Both the position numbers and the translations under genes were made by a program. From positions 59,920 through 95,562 of the forward strand of contig NZ_RIZG01000009.1 of the NCBI RefSeq assembly GCF_003721245.1: 35,643 nucleotides of DNA, read 5' to 3'. The DNA is from Marinomonas hwangdonensis. GTDB taxonomy: Bacteria > Pseudomonadota > Gammaproteobacteria > Pseudomonadales > Marinomonadaceae. Positions 8,407-16,053 of this stretch are shown here, one piece after another. Position 1 is the first letter of the stretch. The number at the start of each line of letters is the position of its first letter. The notes under the pieces are model-generated. The model made no database searches. It was not told the DNA's origin and was given only the letters and a program-made list of their open reading frames with translations.

Positions 8407-9502
8407 ATGGAAATAAACCCGATAGTTTCTCAGATAAAAGACCTTTCTGCCCGTGCTTTAACCCTTCGGGGGTATCTTTGACTACGAGTCAAAGAAAGAA
8501 CGCTTAGAGGAAGTTAACCGTGAGCTGGAAGATCCCGCTATTTGGAACGATCCAGAGTACGCACAAAAACTCGGTAAAGAGCGCGCCGCGCTTGAAGCGG
8601 TAGTTGAAACCCTAGACAGCATGGAATCTGGTTTAAATGATTCCAAAGAGCTGCTCGACATCGCCGTAGAAGATAACGACGAGGATTCCGTAGAAGCGGT
8701 GCAACTTGAACTGGAAGAGCTAGAAGCTTTGCTGGCCAAGTTAGAGTTTCGTCGTATGTTTTCCAAAGAGATGGACGAAAACAGCGCTTTCTTGGATATT
8801 CAGTCTGGCTCTGGTGGTACCGAAGCACAAGACTGGGCCAATATCCTATTGCGTATGTATTTGCGCTGGGGGGAAGACAAGGGCTTCAAGGTCGAATTAA
8901 TGGAAGTGTCGGCTGGCGATGTCGCGGGCATTAAATCGGCGACCATTCGCTTTGAAGGGGAGTATGCTTTTGGTTGGTTACGAACCGAAACAGGCGTGCA
9001 TCGTTTGGTTCGTAAGTCTCCTTTTGATTCTGGTAACCGTCGCCATACGTCGTTTGCGTCTGTGTTTGTTTCTCCTGAAGTAGACGACAACGTAGACATC
9101 GAAATCAATCCGGCGGACATTCGTACTGATACCTATCGTTCATCTGGAGCGGGTGGTCAGCACGTAAACACGACCGACTCGGCGGTGCGAATTACTCACG
9201 TTCCAACAGGGATCGTCGTACAGTGTCAGAATCAGCGTTCGCAACATGCAAACCGTGATTTTGCCATGAAACAACTTCGTGCCAAATTGTACGAATTTGA
9301 AATGATGAAACGCAATGAAGCCGCGCAAGCCTTAGAAGACAGTAAGTCTGATATCGGTTGGGGCAGTCAGATTCGTTCCTACGTATTGGATGCATCACGT
9401 ATTAAGGATTTGCGTACCGGCGTGGAGACCTCCAACACGGGGGCGGTGCTAGATGGCAATCTAGACCAATTTATCGTTGCAAGCTTAAAGCAAGGTCTGT
9501 AG
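8407..9502 (+). CDS. prfB: Peptide chain release factor 2 (programmed +1 frameshift)
   Basis: RF2 terminates translation at UGA and UAA. The gene starts at ATG 8407; after 24 codons the reading frame meets TGA (8479-8481). A +1 shift at CTT-TGA-C skips T8479 and continues from 8480 to 9502, giving 364 aa, the normal RF2 length. The second frame encodes [19 protein letters not shown]..., the anticodon-like SPF tripeptide ([15 protein letters not shown]) and the peptidyl-hydrolysis GGQ loop ([20 protein letters not shown]). The residue four positions before the first Gly of GGQ is Ser, unlike the E. coli K-12 Thr variant. It is followed 57 bp later by lysS, a classical prfB-lysS pair. It should be annotated as a joined CDS (8407-8478, 8480-9502), not a pseudogene. 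Confidence 0.97.
8467..8482 (+). promoter_or_regulatory. prfB +1 frameshift site (recoding signal)
   Basis: The element CGGGGGTATCTTTGAC has an internal Shine-Dalgarno-like G-run (8468-8472) 3 nt before the slippery CTT codon, then the in-frame TGA followed by C. When RF2 is scarce the ribosome pauses at UGA and shifts +1, so RF2 controls its own synthesis. The layout is essentially that of E. coli. Confidence 0.96.
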
Positions 9503-9559
9503 CGCAATCGCATTTACTTTTTAATTTTTTTGACCATTTACAAAGAGCAATAGCAAATC

Positions 9560-11062
9560 ATGGCTAACGAACACAACACAGAATCGACAGCACAATCAGA
9601 CGACAACCGTTTGGTTGCTGAGCGTCGCGGTAAATTGGCAGCCATACGCGCTGAGCGCAATGCGTTTCCCAATACCTTTCGTCCCAACGCATACGCCGCA
9701 GACCTTCAAGCGGAATTTGGCGAACTAGAAAAAGCCGAGTTGGAAGAAAAAAATCACAAGGTTAGCATTGCGGGTCGTATCATTCGTAACCGTGGTGCCT
9801 TCATGTTGCTTCAAGACATGACAGGCCAAATCCAAGCTTATGTCAATCGTAAAGCCTTGAGTGCTGAACTATTGGCTGAGCAAAAAACTTGGGATCTAGG
9901 TGACATCATTGGTATCACAGGACCCGTGCATAAATCTGGTAAAGGCGACTTGTATGTTGACATGCAAGAAGCGCAATTACTTACCAAATCTCTCCGTCCA
10001 TTGCCAGATAAGCATCATGGTTTAGCGGATATGGAAATGCGTTACCGGCAGCGTTATGTGGATTTGATTGTCAATGAAGAGTCTCGTGAGACGTTTCAAA
10101 TGCGTTCAAAAATCATCTCCACGATTCGTCGTTTCCTAGAAGATCGTCGTTTCATGGAAGTGGAAACGCCTATGTTACAAACCATTCCTGGCGGTGCATC
10201 AGCACGCCCGTTCGTGACGCATCATAACGCCATGGACATGAACATGTACCTGCGTATCGCGCCAGAGCTGTATTTGAAACGTTTGGTTGTGGGCGGTTTT
10301 GAACGTGTGTTCGAGATTAACCGTAACTTCCGTAACGAAGGTACATCAACTCGTCATAATCCAGAATTTACCATGATTGAGTTCTACCAAGCTTACGCAG
10401 ATTACAAAGATCTGATGGATCTGACAGAAGATATGCTGCGTACAGTAGCAGAAAAAGTATTGGGTACAACCAAAGTGACTTACCAAGGCTCTGAGTACGA
10501 CTTTGGTGCGCCCTTTGTTCGCATGAGCATGTTAGATTCGATTTTGCACTACAATCCAGAATTGACAGCGGCTGACCTAGAAACATTAGAAAGCGCAACG
10601 GCTGTGGCGAAGAAACTAAAAATCGATGTAAAACCGATTTGGGGTCTTGGCAAATTGTGGACGGAAATCTTCGAAGAAACCGCAGAACACAAATTGGATC
10701 AACCGACTTTCATTACGGAATACCCAGCGGAAGTGTCGCCACTTGCCCGCCGTAATGACGACAATGACTTTATCACTGATCGTTTTGAATTCTTTGTCGG
10801 TGGTCGTGAAATTGCCAACGGTTTTTCTGAGCTTAATGACCCAGAAGATCAAGCAGAGCGTTTCATGCGTCAGGTTGCAGAAAAAGACGCAGGGGATGAT
10901 GAAGCCATGCATTACGATGCTGACTACATCAATGCGCTAGAATACGGCCTACCACCGACCGCGGGTGAAGGTATTGGTATTGATCGTTTGGTGATGTTGT
11001 TCACCAATGCCCCTTCAATCCGTGACGTATTATTGTTCCCACATATGCGCCCTCAGGACTAA
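9560..11062 (+). CDS. lysS: Lysyl-tRNA synthetase, class II
   Basis: Charges tRNA-Lys in the cytoplasm. The 500-aa product has an N-terminal helix plus the OB-fold anticodon-binding domain ([23 protein letters not shown]). Class II motifs follow: motif 1 around [29 protein letters not shown], motif 2 [26 protein letters not shown], and motif 3 [30 protein letters not shown]. The start ATG is at 9560 with AAAGAGCAA upstream. It is downstream of prfB and followed by a clear terminator. Confidence 0.97.
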   Translation: MANEHNTESTAQSDDNRLVAERRGKLAAIRAERNAFPNTFRPNAYAADLQAEFGELEKAELEEKNHKVSIAGRIIRNRGAFMLLQDMTGQIQAYVNRKALSAELLAEQKTWDLGDIIGITGPVHKSGKGDLYVDMQEAQLLTKSLRPLPDKHHGLADMEMRYRQRYVDLIVNEESRETFQMRSKIISTIRRFLEDRRFMEVETPMLQTIPGGASARPFVTHHNAMDMNMYLRIAPELYLKRLVVGGFERVFEINRNFRNEGTSTRHNPEFTMIEFYQAYADYKDLMDLTEDMLRTVAEKVLGTTKVTYQGSEYDFGAPFVRMSMLDSILHYNPELTAADLETLESATAVAKKLKIDVKPIWGLGKLWTEIFEETAEHKLDQPTFITEYPAEVSPLARRNDDNDFITDRFEFFVGGREIANGFSELNDPEDQAERFMRQVAEKDAGDDEAMHYDADYINALEYGLPPTAGEGIGIDRLVMLFTNAPSIRDVLLFPHMRPQD

Positions 11063-11103
11063 TCCTAGGCCGGATAGTCACTGACAAACATTCTAATGTA
11101 TCT

Positions 11104-11134
11104 ATAAGGCCTCAATTGAGGCCTTATTTTGTTT
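11104..11134 (+). terminator. Rho-independent terminator of prfB-lysS
   Basis: A perfect inverted repeat at 11104-11127 (ATAAGGCCTCAA / TTGAGGCCTTAT) is followed by TTTGTTT. Confidence 0.88.
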
Positions 11135-11137
11135 CTA

Positions 11138-11217
11138 TTAAAGGGGTCAGATCCCATTAATTTTAACAAAATTTGCCTTATCTAATATCTACTTTTAAAG
11201 GGCTCTGACCCCTTTAT
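11138..11217. repeat. REP-like inverted repeat (GGGGTCAGA arms)
   Basis: The left arm TTAAAGGGGTCAGATCCC (11138-11155 region) and the right arm GGGCTCTGACCCCTTTATAA (from ~11200) are inverted copies differing mainly at one base, about 45 bp apart in AT-rich DNA. From memory, AAAGGGGTCAGA motifs are common as dispersed elements in marine gammaproteobacteria and are tied to REP-associated (Y1, IS200-like) transposases. No transposase is present here, so this would be a non-autonomous copy. Confidence 0.6.
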
Positions 11218-11237
11218 AAAAAGTAATGGAGAGTTAT

Positions 11238-12296
11238 ATGAGTCGTTTTTGGACAGATAAAATCGCTTCTCTTGACCCTTATGTGCCAGGCGAACAACCG
11301 CAAGACAAAAAGTACATCAAGTTAAACACGAATGAGAGCCCATATCCCCCATCGCCTAAAGCCCTAGAAGCAATGGCGGTGGAGGTAAGTGAGCGTTTAC
11401 GTCTTTATCCAGATCCAAATGGTATGGCGTTAAAAAACGCCTTGGCAAGCAATTACCAGTTAGAAGCGAACCAGGTGTTTGTTGGCAACGGCTCAGACGA
11501 AGTCTTGGCCTTGGCTTTCATGGGCTACTTTGCCGGTGGCAAGCCTTTGGCATTTGCTGATATTACCTACAGTTTTTATAAAGTGTACGCTGGCTTATAC
11601 AGCATCGAACCAAAACTGATTCCGCTGAATGACCATTTTGATATCGTACCAGCAGATTACGACAACCTAGATGTCTCAGGTGTGGTGGTAACCAATCCAA
11701 ACGCGCCAACCGGTAAAGCCTTGCCTTTGTCTGATATTGAGACAATTTTAAAAGCGAATCCTGACGTGGTGGTGTTAGTGGACGAAGCCTATGTGGACTT
11801 CGGTGCGCAAAGCGCGGCGTCTTTGATTAATCACTATCCAAATCTATTGGTGGTGCAAACCTTGTCCAAATCTCGTGCCTTGGCTGGGATTCGTGTGGGT
11901 TACGCACTGGGGCATCCAGATTTGATTGAAGGGTTGGAACGTTTGAAGAACTCTTTCAACTCCTACCCAATTGATCGCATTGCTTTGGCTGGCGCTACCG
12001 CAGCGGTGGAAGATGATGGTTATTTACAAGATATTTGCGCTAAAACCATCGCCACTCGCGAGCAAACGGTGAAAGATCTTAACGCCCTTGGATTCACCAT
12101 TGTGCCATCAGCGACCAACTTTGTGTTTGTGACACACCCAGACAAAGACGCTGAGCAAATCTACCTTGCCTTAAAAGAACAAGGCATTCTGGTTCGTTAC
12201 TTTGGTAAAAAGCCACGCATTGGTAATCACTTACGGATTACCATTGGTACTGATGACGAAATGGCCGCGCTTATTGCGGCTTTGAAAACCTTGTAA
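11238..12296 (+). CDS. hisC: Histidinol-phosphate aminotransferase
   Basis: PLP enzyme of histidine biosynthesis converting imidazole-acetol phosphate to histidinol phosphate. I choose ATG 11238 (352 aa), which has GGAG 6 nt upstream; it gives MSRFWTDKIASLDPYVPGEQ, the usual HisC beginning. The ATG at 11226 would put the Shine-Dalgarno sequence inside the gene. Key segments are KLNTNESPYPPSP, NGSDEVL, VVTNPNAPTG, VDEAYVDF, the PLP-lysine motif TLSKSRALAGIRVGYALG (Lys ~211) and the late LRITIGT. It stands alone, away from other his genes, between a lysS terminator and its own. The paralogous aromatic-amino-acid or cobalamin (CobD) aminotransferases are less likely given the N terminus. Confidence 0.93.
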   Translation: MSRFWTDKIASLDPYVPGEQPQDKKYIKLNTNESPYPPSPKALEAMAVEVSERLRLYPDPNGMALKNALASNYQLEANQVFVGNGSDEVLALAFMGYFAGGKPLAFADITYSFYKVYAGLYSIEPKLIPLNDHFDIVPADYDNLDVSGVVVTNPNAPTGKALPLSDIETILKANPDVVVLVDEAYVDFGAQSAASLINHYPNLLVVQTLSKSRALAGIRVGYALGHPDLIEGLERLKNSFNSYPIDRIALAGATAAVEDDGYLQDICAKTIATREQTVKDLNALGFTIVPSATNFVFVTHPDKDAEQIYLALKEQGILVRYFGKKPRIGNHLRITIGTDDEMAALIAALKTL

Positions 12297-12304
12297 TCAC
12301 TCCG

Positions 12305-12340
12305 AAAAGCCTTCCCCTTGTTTAAGGTGAAGGCTTTTTT
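12305..12340. terminator. Bidirectional terminator between hisC and phnE2
   Basis: The stem AAAAGCCTTC (12305-12314) / GAAGGCTTTT (12329-12338) is followed by T on the plus strand. On the minus strand it likewise ends in GGCTTTT. It probably serves hisC and the convergent phn operon, whose last gene ends at 12369. Confidence 0.85.
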
Positions 12341-12368
12341 GCGGCTTGTTTATTGCATAATAGGATGA

Positions 12369-13199
12369 TTACATTAAACGCTTACGCACTTGCACAACGA
12401 TATACTCAATCAATAACACCACGATAAAAATGGTCGTTAACACCATGGCCACCTTGGGCCACTGAAACAGATTCATCGCGTTATTCAGCACTACCCCAAT
12501 ACCGCCCGCGCCGACTAGGCCCAATACCGCAGACTCTCGCACGTTAATGTCCCAACGAAACAAAAGAATACTAAAAAAGGCCGGTTTGGCTTGTGGCCAA
12601 TACGCTTTAATTAAGACAGAGGTAAAAGACGCGCCCGTTGCACGAATGGCTTCAACACTACCCATATTGACTTCTTCTAAGGCTTCTGAAAATAACTTAC
12701 CCACAAAACCAACAGAGCGAAGTGCCACGGCGAGTACGCCAGCTAACACGCCGGGCCCAAAAACAGCGACAAACAGCAGCGCCCAAACCAAAGAGTTAAC
12801 CGAGCGTGATGCTACCAAGAAGAACTTCGCGATCCAGTTTAACCAAGGCGATTTAACAATGTTTCTGGCGTTCATTAAGGCCAAAGGGATGGCAAGAATC
12901 AGGCTAAGCAGAGTGCCTAGCGTGGCAATATGCAGAGTGTCGAGCATAGCGCCATGGATGGTCGTAGGATACGAGGCAAAATCCATGGGCCACATGCGGC
13001 TAAACAAATCGGCCATTTGTTCAGGTGCATCCAGTAAAAACTCTGGAATAATTTCAACAGTCCGCAACGAGGCCAAAAAGGACATGATAATTACTAGGTA
13101 TACCATATAACGGGCGGTTCTTTCACCGAGGGTAAAACGCTCCCATTTTGGTGTTAATTCGCTATTAGACATAGGTGTCTTTAATGTGTCGGCTTTCAT
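12369..13199 (-). CDS. phnE: Phosphonate/phosphite-type ABC transporter permease PhnE (second)
   Basis: 276-aa inner-membrane permease of the PhnE family with about six membrane segments (VYLVIIMSFLASL, TLHIATLGTLLSLILAIPLAL, NSLVWALLFVAVFGPGVLAGVLAVAL, MVLTTIFIVVLLIEYIVVQV). The EAA loop is [24 protein letters not shown], the site that docks the ATPase. Its ATG overlaps the stop of the upstream permease by four bases (ATGA), so the two are translationally coupled and likely form a heterodimeric channel. It is the last gene of the phnD-C-E-E unit. The substrate cannot be read from the permease. Confidence 0.9.
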   Translation of the reverse strand: MKADTLKTPMSNSELTPKWERFTLGERTARYMVYLVIIMSFLASLRTVEIIPEFLLDAPEQMADLFSRMWPMDFASYPTTIHGAMLDTLHIATLGTLLSLILAIPLALMNARNIVKSPWLNWIAKFFLVASRSVNSLVWALLFVAVFGPGVLAGVLAVALRSVGFVGKLFSEALEEVNMGSVEAIRATGASFTSVLIKAYWPQAKPAFFSILLFRWDINVRESAVLGLVGAGGIGVVLNNAMNLFQWPKVAMVLTTIFIVVLLIEYIVVQVRKRLM

Positions 13200-13981
13200 T
13201 GGAAAATTCTCCGTACTAGATTAGACAAGGCTTCGCCCACAAGAATCAGGGCAATAATCGCCATCAAAATAGCGGTAACAAAGTCATAATCGAAACGTTG
13301 GAAGGCAGAAAACAGTGTGCCACCTAAACCACCTGCACCCACGATACCTATCATGGTGGAGTTCCGTAGGTTCGAGTCTAATTGATAGATGGAAAAACCG
13401 ATAAACCGCGAAAAAACTTGTGGAATAACAGCAAACACTATGGTGCTGATAAAGCCTGCCCCCGTCGCTCGAATGGCTTCGACCTGTTTAAAAGAGATTT
13501 CTTCAATCGCTTCCGCAAAGAGTTTAGCGACAAACCCTATAGAAGCGACGGTGAGGGTTAAAATGCCGGCCATCGCCCCAAAGCCAACGGCTTTGACAAA
13601 TAGGATGGCAATGATGACAGGATGAAAAGTACGACAGAGTGCGATAAACACGCGAACCGGAATACTAATCGCATTGGGCATCAGATTACGAGCGGCCATT
13701 AATCCGACAAACAACGAAATAACAATACCCAAAACACTGGCAATGATGGCAATCTGAAGGCTTTCAATTAAGTCACTTAGTAACAACTCCCAGCGGGCAA
13801 AGTTAGGTGGAAATAGACGATCAACTAAGCGTGCCCCTTGGTCTAGGCCGAGTACAAATCGATTCCAACCAATATCCAGTGTTGAGAAGGCGTAAGCTAA
13901 ATACGCGAATAAACCCAGCCACAAAAACTTTGAAGACAATGACGTTTTAAAGGGGTGCTTACGGTCGACTACTGTAGCCAT
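13196..13981 (-). CDS. phnE: Phosphonate/phosphite-type ABC transporter permease PhnE (first)
   Basis: 261-aa inner-membrane permease with hydrophobic stretches ([89 protein letters not shown]). The EAA motif is [25 protein letters not shown], and [22 protein letters not shown] is the PhnE-type C-terminal signature. The start overlaps the end of phnC by 13 bp and its stop overlaps the start of the second permease by 4 bp. Two permeases in one operon (E1/E2) is a known variant of phosphonate, phosphite and hypophosphite importers. Confidence 0.92.
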   Translation of the reverse strand: MATVVDRKHPFKTSLSSKFLWLGLFAYLAYAFSTLDIGWNRFVLGLDQGARLVDRLFPPNFARWELLLSDLIESLQIAIIASVLGIVISLFVGLMAARNLMPNAISIPVRVFIALCRTFHPVIIAILFVKAVGFGAMAGILTLTVASIGFVAKLFAEAIEEISFKQVEAIRATGAGFISTIVFAVIPQVFSRFIGFSIYQLDSNLRNSTMIGIVGAGGLGGTLFSAFQRFDYDFVTAILMAIIALILVGEALSNLVRRIFQ

Positions 13982-14724
13982 GACTCACCTCCATAAATGG
14001 TTTTAAGGTGCTCATCTTTTATGCCATCTGGTGGACCGTCATACACCACCTTACCTCCGCTCATGCCGATCATTCGTTGTGCGTAGCGTTTTGCTAAGTT
14101 CACATCATGGATATTTACCAGCGTTGGAATGCCTTTGTCATTAGCCAGCTGGGTTAATAACTCCATGATTTCTACAGATGTTTTTGGGTCTAACGATGAG
14201 GTTGGCTCGTCAGCCAATAAGATAGCAGGCTCCTGCATCAGTGCACGTGCAATACCAACGCGCTGACGTTGTCCTCCGGATAAACTGTCCGCTCGCTGTG
14301 TGGCGAAGTCACTGAGCCCAACAAAGTCTAACAGTTCAAACGCACGTTTAATGTCTTTGTCAGTAAAATTGCGACGCCAAGCGCTCCAAGCCGACATATA
14401 GCCTAAGCGGCCAGTCAACACATTCTCTAAAACAGACAGCCGCTCTACCAGATTGTATTCTTGAAAAACCATGCCAATTTGACGACGTAGCTCTCTTAGC
14501 GGTTTTCCTTTAACGTTGGCTACATCGTTGTTTTTGAAAATGATGCTGCCATTTGTCGGTTGAATGAGGCGGTTAATGCATCTTAATAATGTGCTTTTTC
14601 CCGTTCCTGATGGCCCGATAATGGCGATGACACCGGCTTCATTAATGTCAATGTTAATGTTTTTTAGAATGGGCTTATCCGAGACATAGGCATGGTTTAA
14701 GTCACGTATTTCTAAACGGCTCAT
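13969..14724 (-). CDS. phnC: Phosphonate/phosphite-type ABC transporter ATP-binding protein PhnC
   Basis: 251-aa cytoplasmic ATPase energising the importer. Walker A is GPSGTGKST (~38-46), the Q-loop is [10 protein letters not shown], the ABC signature is [15 protein letters not shown], Walker B is [13 protein letters not shown], and the switch His is in [19 protein letters not shown]. The segment [15 protein letters not shown] between Q-loop and signature is characteristic of PhnC proteins. AAAGGA lies 7 nt before the ATG. It follows phnD after an 82-bp gap that holds a strong hairpin. Confidence 0.95.
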   Translation of the reverse strand: MSRLEIRDLNHAYVSDKPILKNINIDINEAGVIAIIGPSGTGKSTLLRCINRLIQPTNGSIIFKNNDVANVKGKPLRELRRQIGMVFQEYNLVERLSVLENVLTGRLGYMSAWSAWRRNFTDKDIKRAFELLDFVGLSDFATQRADSLSGGQRQRVGIARALMQEPAILLADEPTSSLDPKTSVEIMELLTQLANDKGIPTLVNIHDVNLAKRYAQRMIGMSGGKVVYDGPPDGIKDEHLKTIYGGESWLQ

Positions 14725-14746
14725 AACAGAATCCTTTGGGTATAGT

Positions 14747-14782
14747 GAGCCTAAGCCCCTCTAATATAAGGGGCTTAGGCTC
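14747..14782 (-). other. Strong intercistronic hairpin between phnD and phnC
   Basis: A 14-bp perfect stem (14747-14760 with 14769-14782, arm GAGCCTAAGCCCCT) has an 8-nt loop and no T-run on the minus strand. By analogy with periplasmic-binding-protein operons such as malE-malF, it could protect the upstream phnD message from 3' exonucleases and so raise PhnD relative to PhnC and PhnE. Partial termination is the alternative. Confidence 0.8.
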
Positions 14783-14806
14783 CATGTAGGTGAAAAGATA
14801 GAAAGG

Positions 14807-15823
14807 TTACTTTTTCGCAGCGGCAGCGGCTTCGCGCTCAGCCAGTTGTTGTAAGCCACGTGCTGTATAAGCAGTGCCTGTCGCGTGCGCTATGTTGCGT
14901 ACCACTTCCCAGTCGTTTTTGTAGGTAATAGGGAAGAAGCGATCGGCACCATCGAAGTCAGCTTGCATTTCTGCAGGGAATCGATAAGAGTCAAACGCGC
15001 TTTTGATTTTGCTAACAAGCTCTGGGTGCAAATCGTGTGCATAGCCAAAGGCCGACGTTGGGAAGCGAGCGCTGCGATAAATGATTCTAAAGTCGTCTTC
15101 TTTAACACGACCCGCTTCGACCATACGATCATAGACATCGGAAGCGACAGGGGCAGCGTCATAGTCGCCACTTAATACGCCCATTACAGATTGATCATGC
15201 TTACCTGAGTAAGCCACCTTATAGTCTTCATCGGGAACAACGCCTAATCCAGGAAAGAGCGCTCTAGGAGCTAGGTTACCTGAATTGGATGACACCGCAG
15301 TGTGTGCAACAGTGCGACCTTTCAGGTCTTCCATGGTTTTAATATCACTGTCATTACGTACTATGGTAATCAGGTTGTAGCCCTGAAAGGCGTTTTCATA
15401 GCCTTTAACCGCAATAGGAACATAGCCAGCCAAGTTCACGGCATAACCTGTAGGTCCGGTAGAAAAACCTGCTATGTGCAAACGACCAGAACGCATGGCT
15501 TCTACTTGTGCTGAGTTCGAATGAACGCTGTAGTACACCACTCGTTTACCGGTGGCTTCTGACAAATGGCGCTGGAAATCGGCAAACGCATCTTGATAAA
15601 CGGCAGGGTCTTCAACGGGGGTGTAAGTGAAAACTAAGGTGCTCGGGTTACGCCAGCGGCTAGAATCTTTTGGGGTGTCCGCTACCATGTCCATGTTTTC
15701 ATCGCAGAAACTGTCATCCAATGCACCACGGTGTTCACAATCTGCAGCAAAAACAGCCGAGCTTGACAGTGCTAAAAGCAATGAAGTGGTAATTCCTAAG
15801 CGACTAAGGGTGAGTAAACTCAT
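14807..15823 (-). CDS. phnD: Periplasmic phosphonate/phosphite-type substrate-binding protein PhnD
   Basis: 338 aa with a signal peptide (MSLLTLSRLGITTSLLLALSSSAVFA, cleavage before ADCEH). The PhnD fold begins at ~62 with LVFTYTPVEDPAVYQDAFADFQRHL. Ligand-loop landmarks are RLHIAGFSTGP, HTAVSSNSGNLAPR (Ser/Asn-rich loop where other PhnD proteins have STSG) and YSGKHDQSVMGVLSGDYDAAPV (conserved His and Asp). Between signal and domain lies an extra acidic segment with Cys29, Cys40 and an EF-hand-like D-x-N-x-D-x-x-x-D spacing (41-49). AGGAGA lies 8 nt before the ATG. Phosphonate, phosphite or a phosphate ester are all possible ligands; no C-P lyase or phosphonatase gene is in the window. It appears transcribed from its own sigma-54 promoter. 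Confidence 0.9.
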   Translation of the reverse strand: MSLLTLSRLGITTSLLLALSSSAVFAADCEHRGALDDSFCDENMDMVADTPKDSSRWRNPSTLVFTYTPVEDPAVYQDAFADFQRHLSEATGKRVVYYSVHSNSAQVEAMRSGRLHIAGFSTGPTGYAVNLAGYVPIAVKGYENAFQGYNLITIVRNDSDIKTMEDLKGRTVAHTAVSSNSGNLAPRALFPGLGVVPDEDYKVAYSGKHDQSVMGVLSGDYDAAPVASDVYDRMVEAGRVKEDDFRIIYRSARFPTSAFGYAHDLHPELVSKIKSAFDSYRFPAEMQADFDGADRFFPITYKNDWEVVRNIAHATGTAYTARGLQQLAEREAAAAAKK

Positions 15824-15902
15824 AGAAAGAATCTCCTAATTATTATTGTATTGTTAGCCGCTGCCTTAATTAAATTAATGCTATGCGGTTACACAAAGAC
15901 TT

Positions 15903-15918
15903 TGCAAAAGTGATACCA
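15903..15918 (-). promoter_or_regulatory. Sigma-54 (-24/-12) promoter of phnD operon
   Basis: The minus-strand sequence TGGTATCACTTTTGCA fits the sigma-54 consensus TGGCACG-N4-TTGCA: GG and GC are separated by exactly 10 nt, and the TTGCA half is perfect. The predicted start is near 15892, leaving a ~70-nt leader before phnD. The adjacent upstream gene encodes a GAFTGA-type sigma-54 activator, which strongly supports this reading. Confidence 0.82.
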
Positions 15919-15984
15919 ACCTAATTATGTTTTTATTTTTCAATAGGTTAGGGTTTTTCTTAAGGGCGGTTTTTATTGATGTAA

Positions 15985-16016
15985 AGAAAAATGGGACAGG
16001 TGTGCCCCATTTTTCT
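15985..16016 (-). terminator. Terminator of the sensor/regulator genes (overlaps an activator-site candidate)
   Basis: An 11-bp stem, AGAAAAATGGG (15985-15995) with CCCATTTTTCT (16006-16016), encloses a short loop. On the minus strand the hairpin ends in TTTTTCTTT. It lies 38 bp past the regulator stop, so the kinase-regulator transcript probably ends here and phnD starts separately. Confidence 0.7.
15991..16010. promoter_or_regulatory. Candidate activator-binding dyad 1 (UAS) for phnD
   Basis: ATGGGACA-GGTG-TGCCCCAT is an 8+4+8 dyad with 7 of 8 bases symmetric, centred ~108 bp upstream of the predicted sigma-54 start. This is the usual place for an NtrC-type activator. It coincides with the terminator stem, so it may do both jobs. 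Confidence 0.55.
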
Positions 16017-16033
16017 AAAGGTTTTTTCGTGCT

Positions 16034-16053
16034 TTAGGACGGGAGAGTCCCAA
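16034..16053. promoter_or_regulatory. Candidate activator-binding dyad 2 (UAS) for phnD
   Basis: Read on the minus strand this is TTGGGACT-CTCC-CGTCCTAA. It shares TGGGAC and the spacing of dyad 1; the second half-site is weaker. Its centre is ~151 bp upstream of the predicted start, 43 bp (about four helical turns) from dyad 1, and it abuts the regulator stop codon. Confidence 0.5.

Noticed and set aside
8479..8481. In-frame TGA after 24 codons of prfB as a pseudogene signal
   Set aside because: It is the conserved RF2 autoregulatory frameshift site with intact stimulator, and the downstream frame is complete.
8482..8828. Ser-rich and Arg-rich minus-strand ORFs opposite prfB
   Set aside because: They are antisense shadows of the Glu/Leu-rich prfB coding sequence and have no start context or homology pattern.
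15918..15949. AACCTA...TAGGTT inverted repeat next to the phnD promoter as an activator site
   Set aside because: The arms are short and widely spaced, and the centre near -42 is too close for an NtrC-type enhancer; AT-rich spacing makes chance likely.
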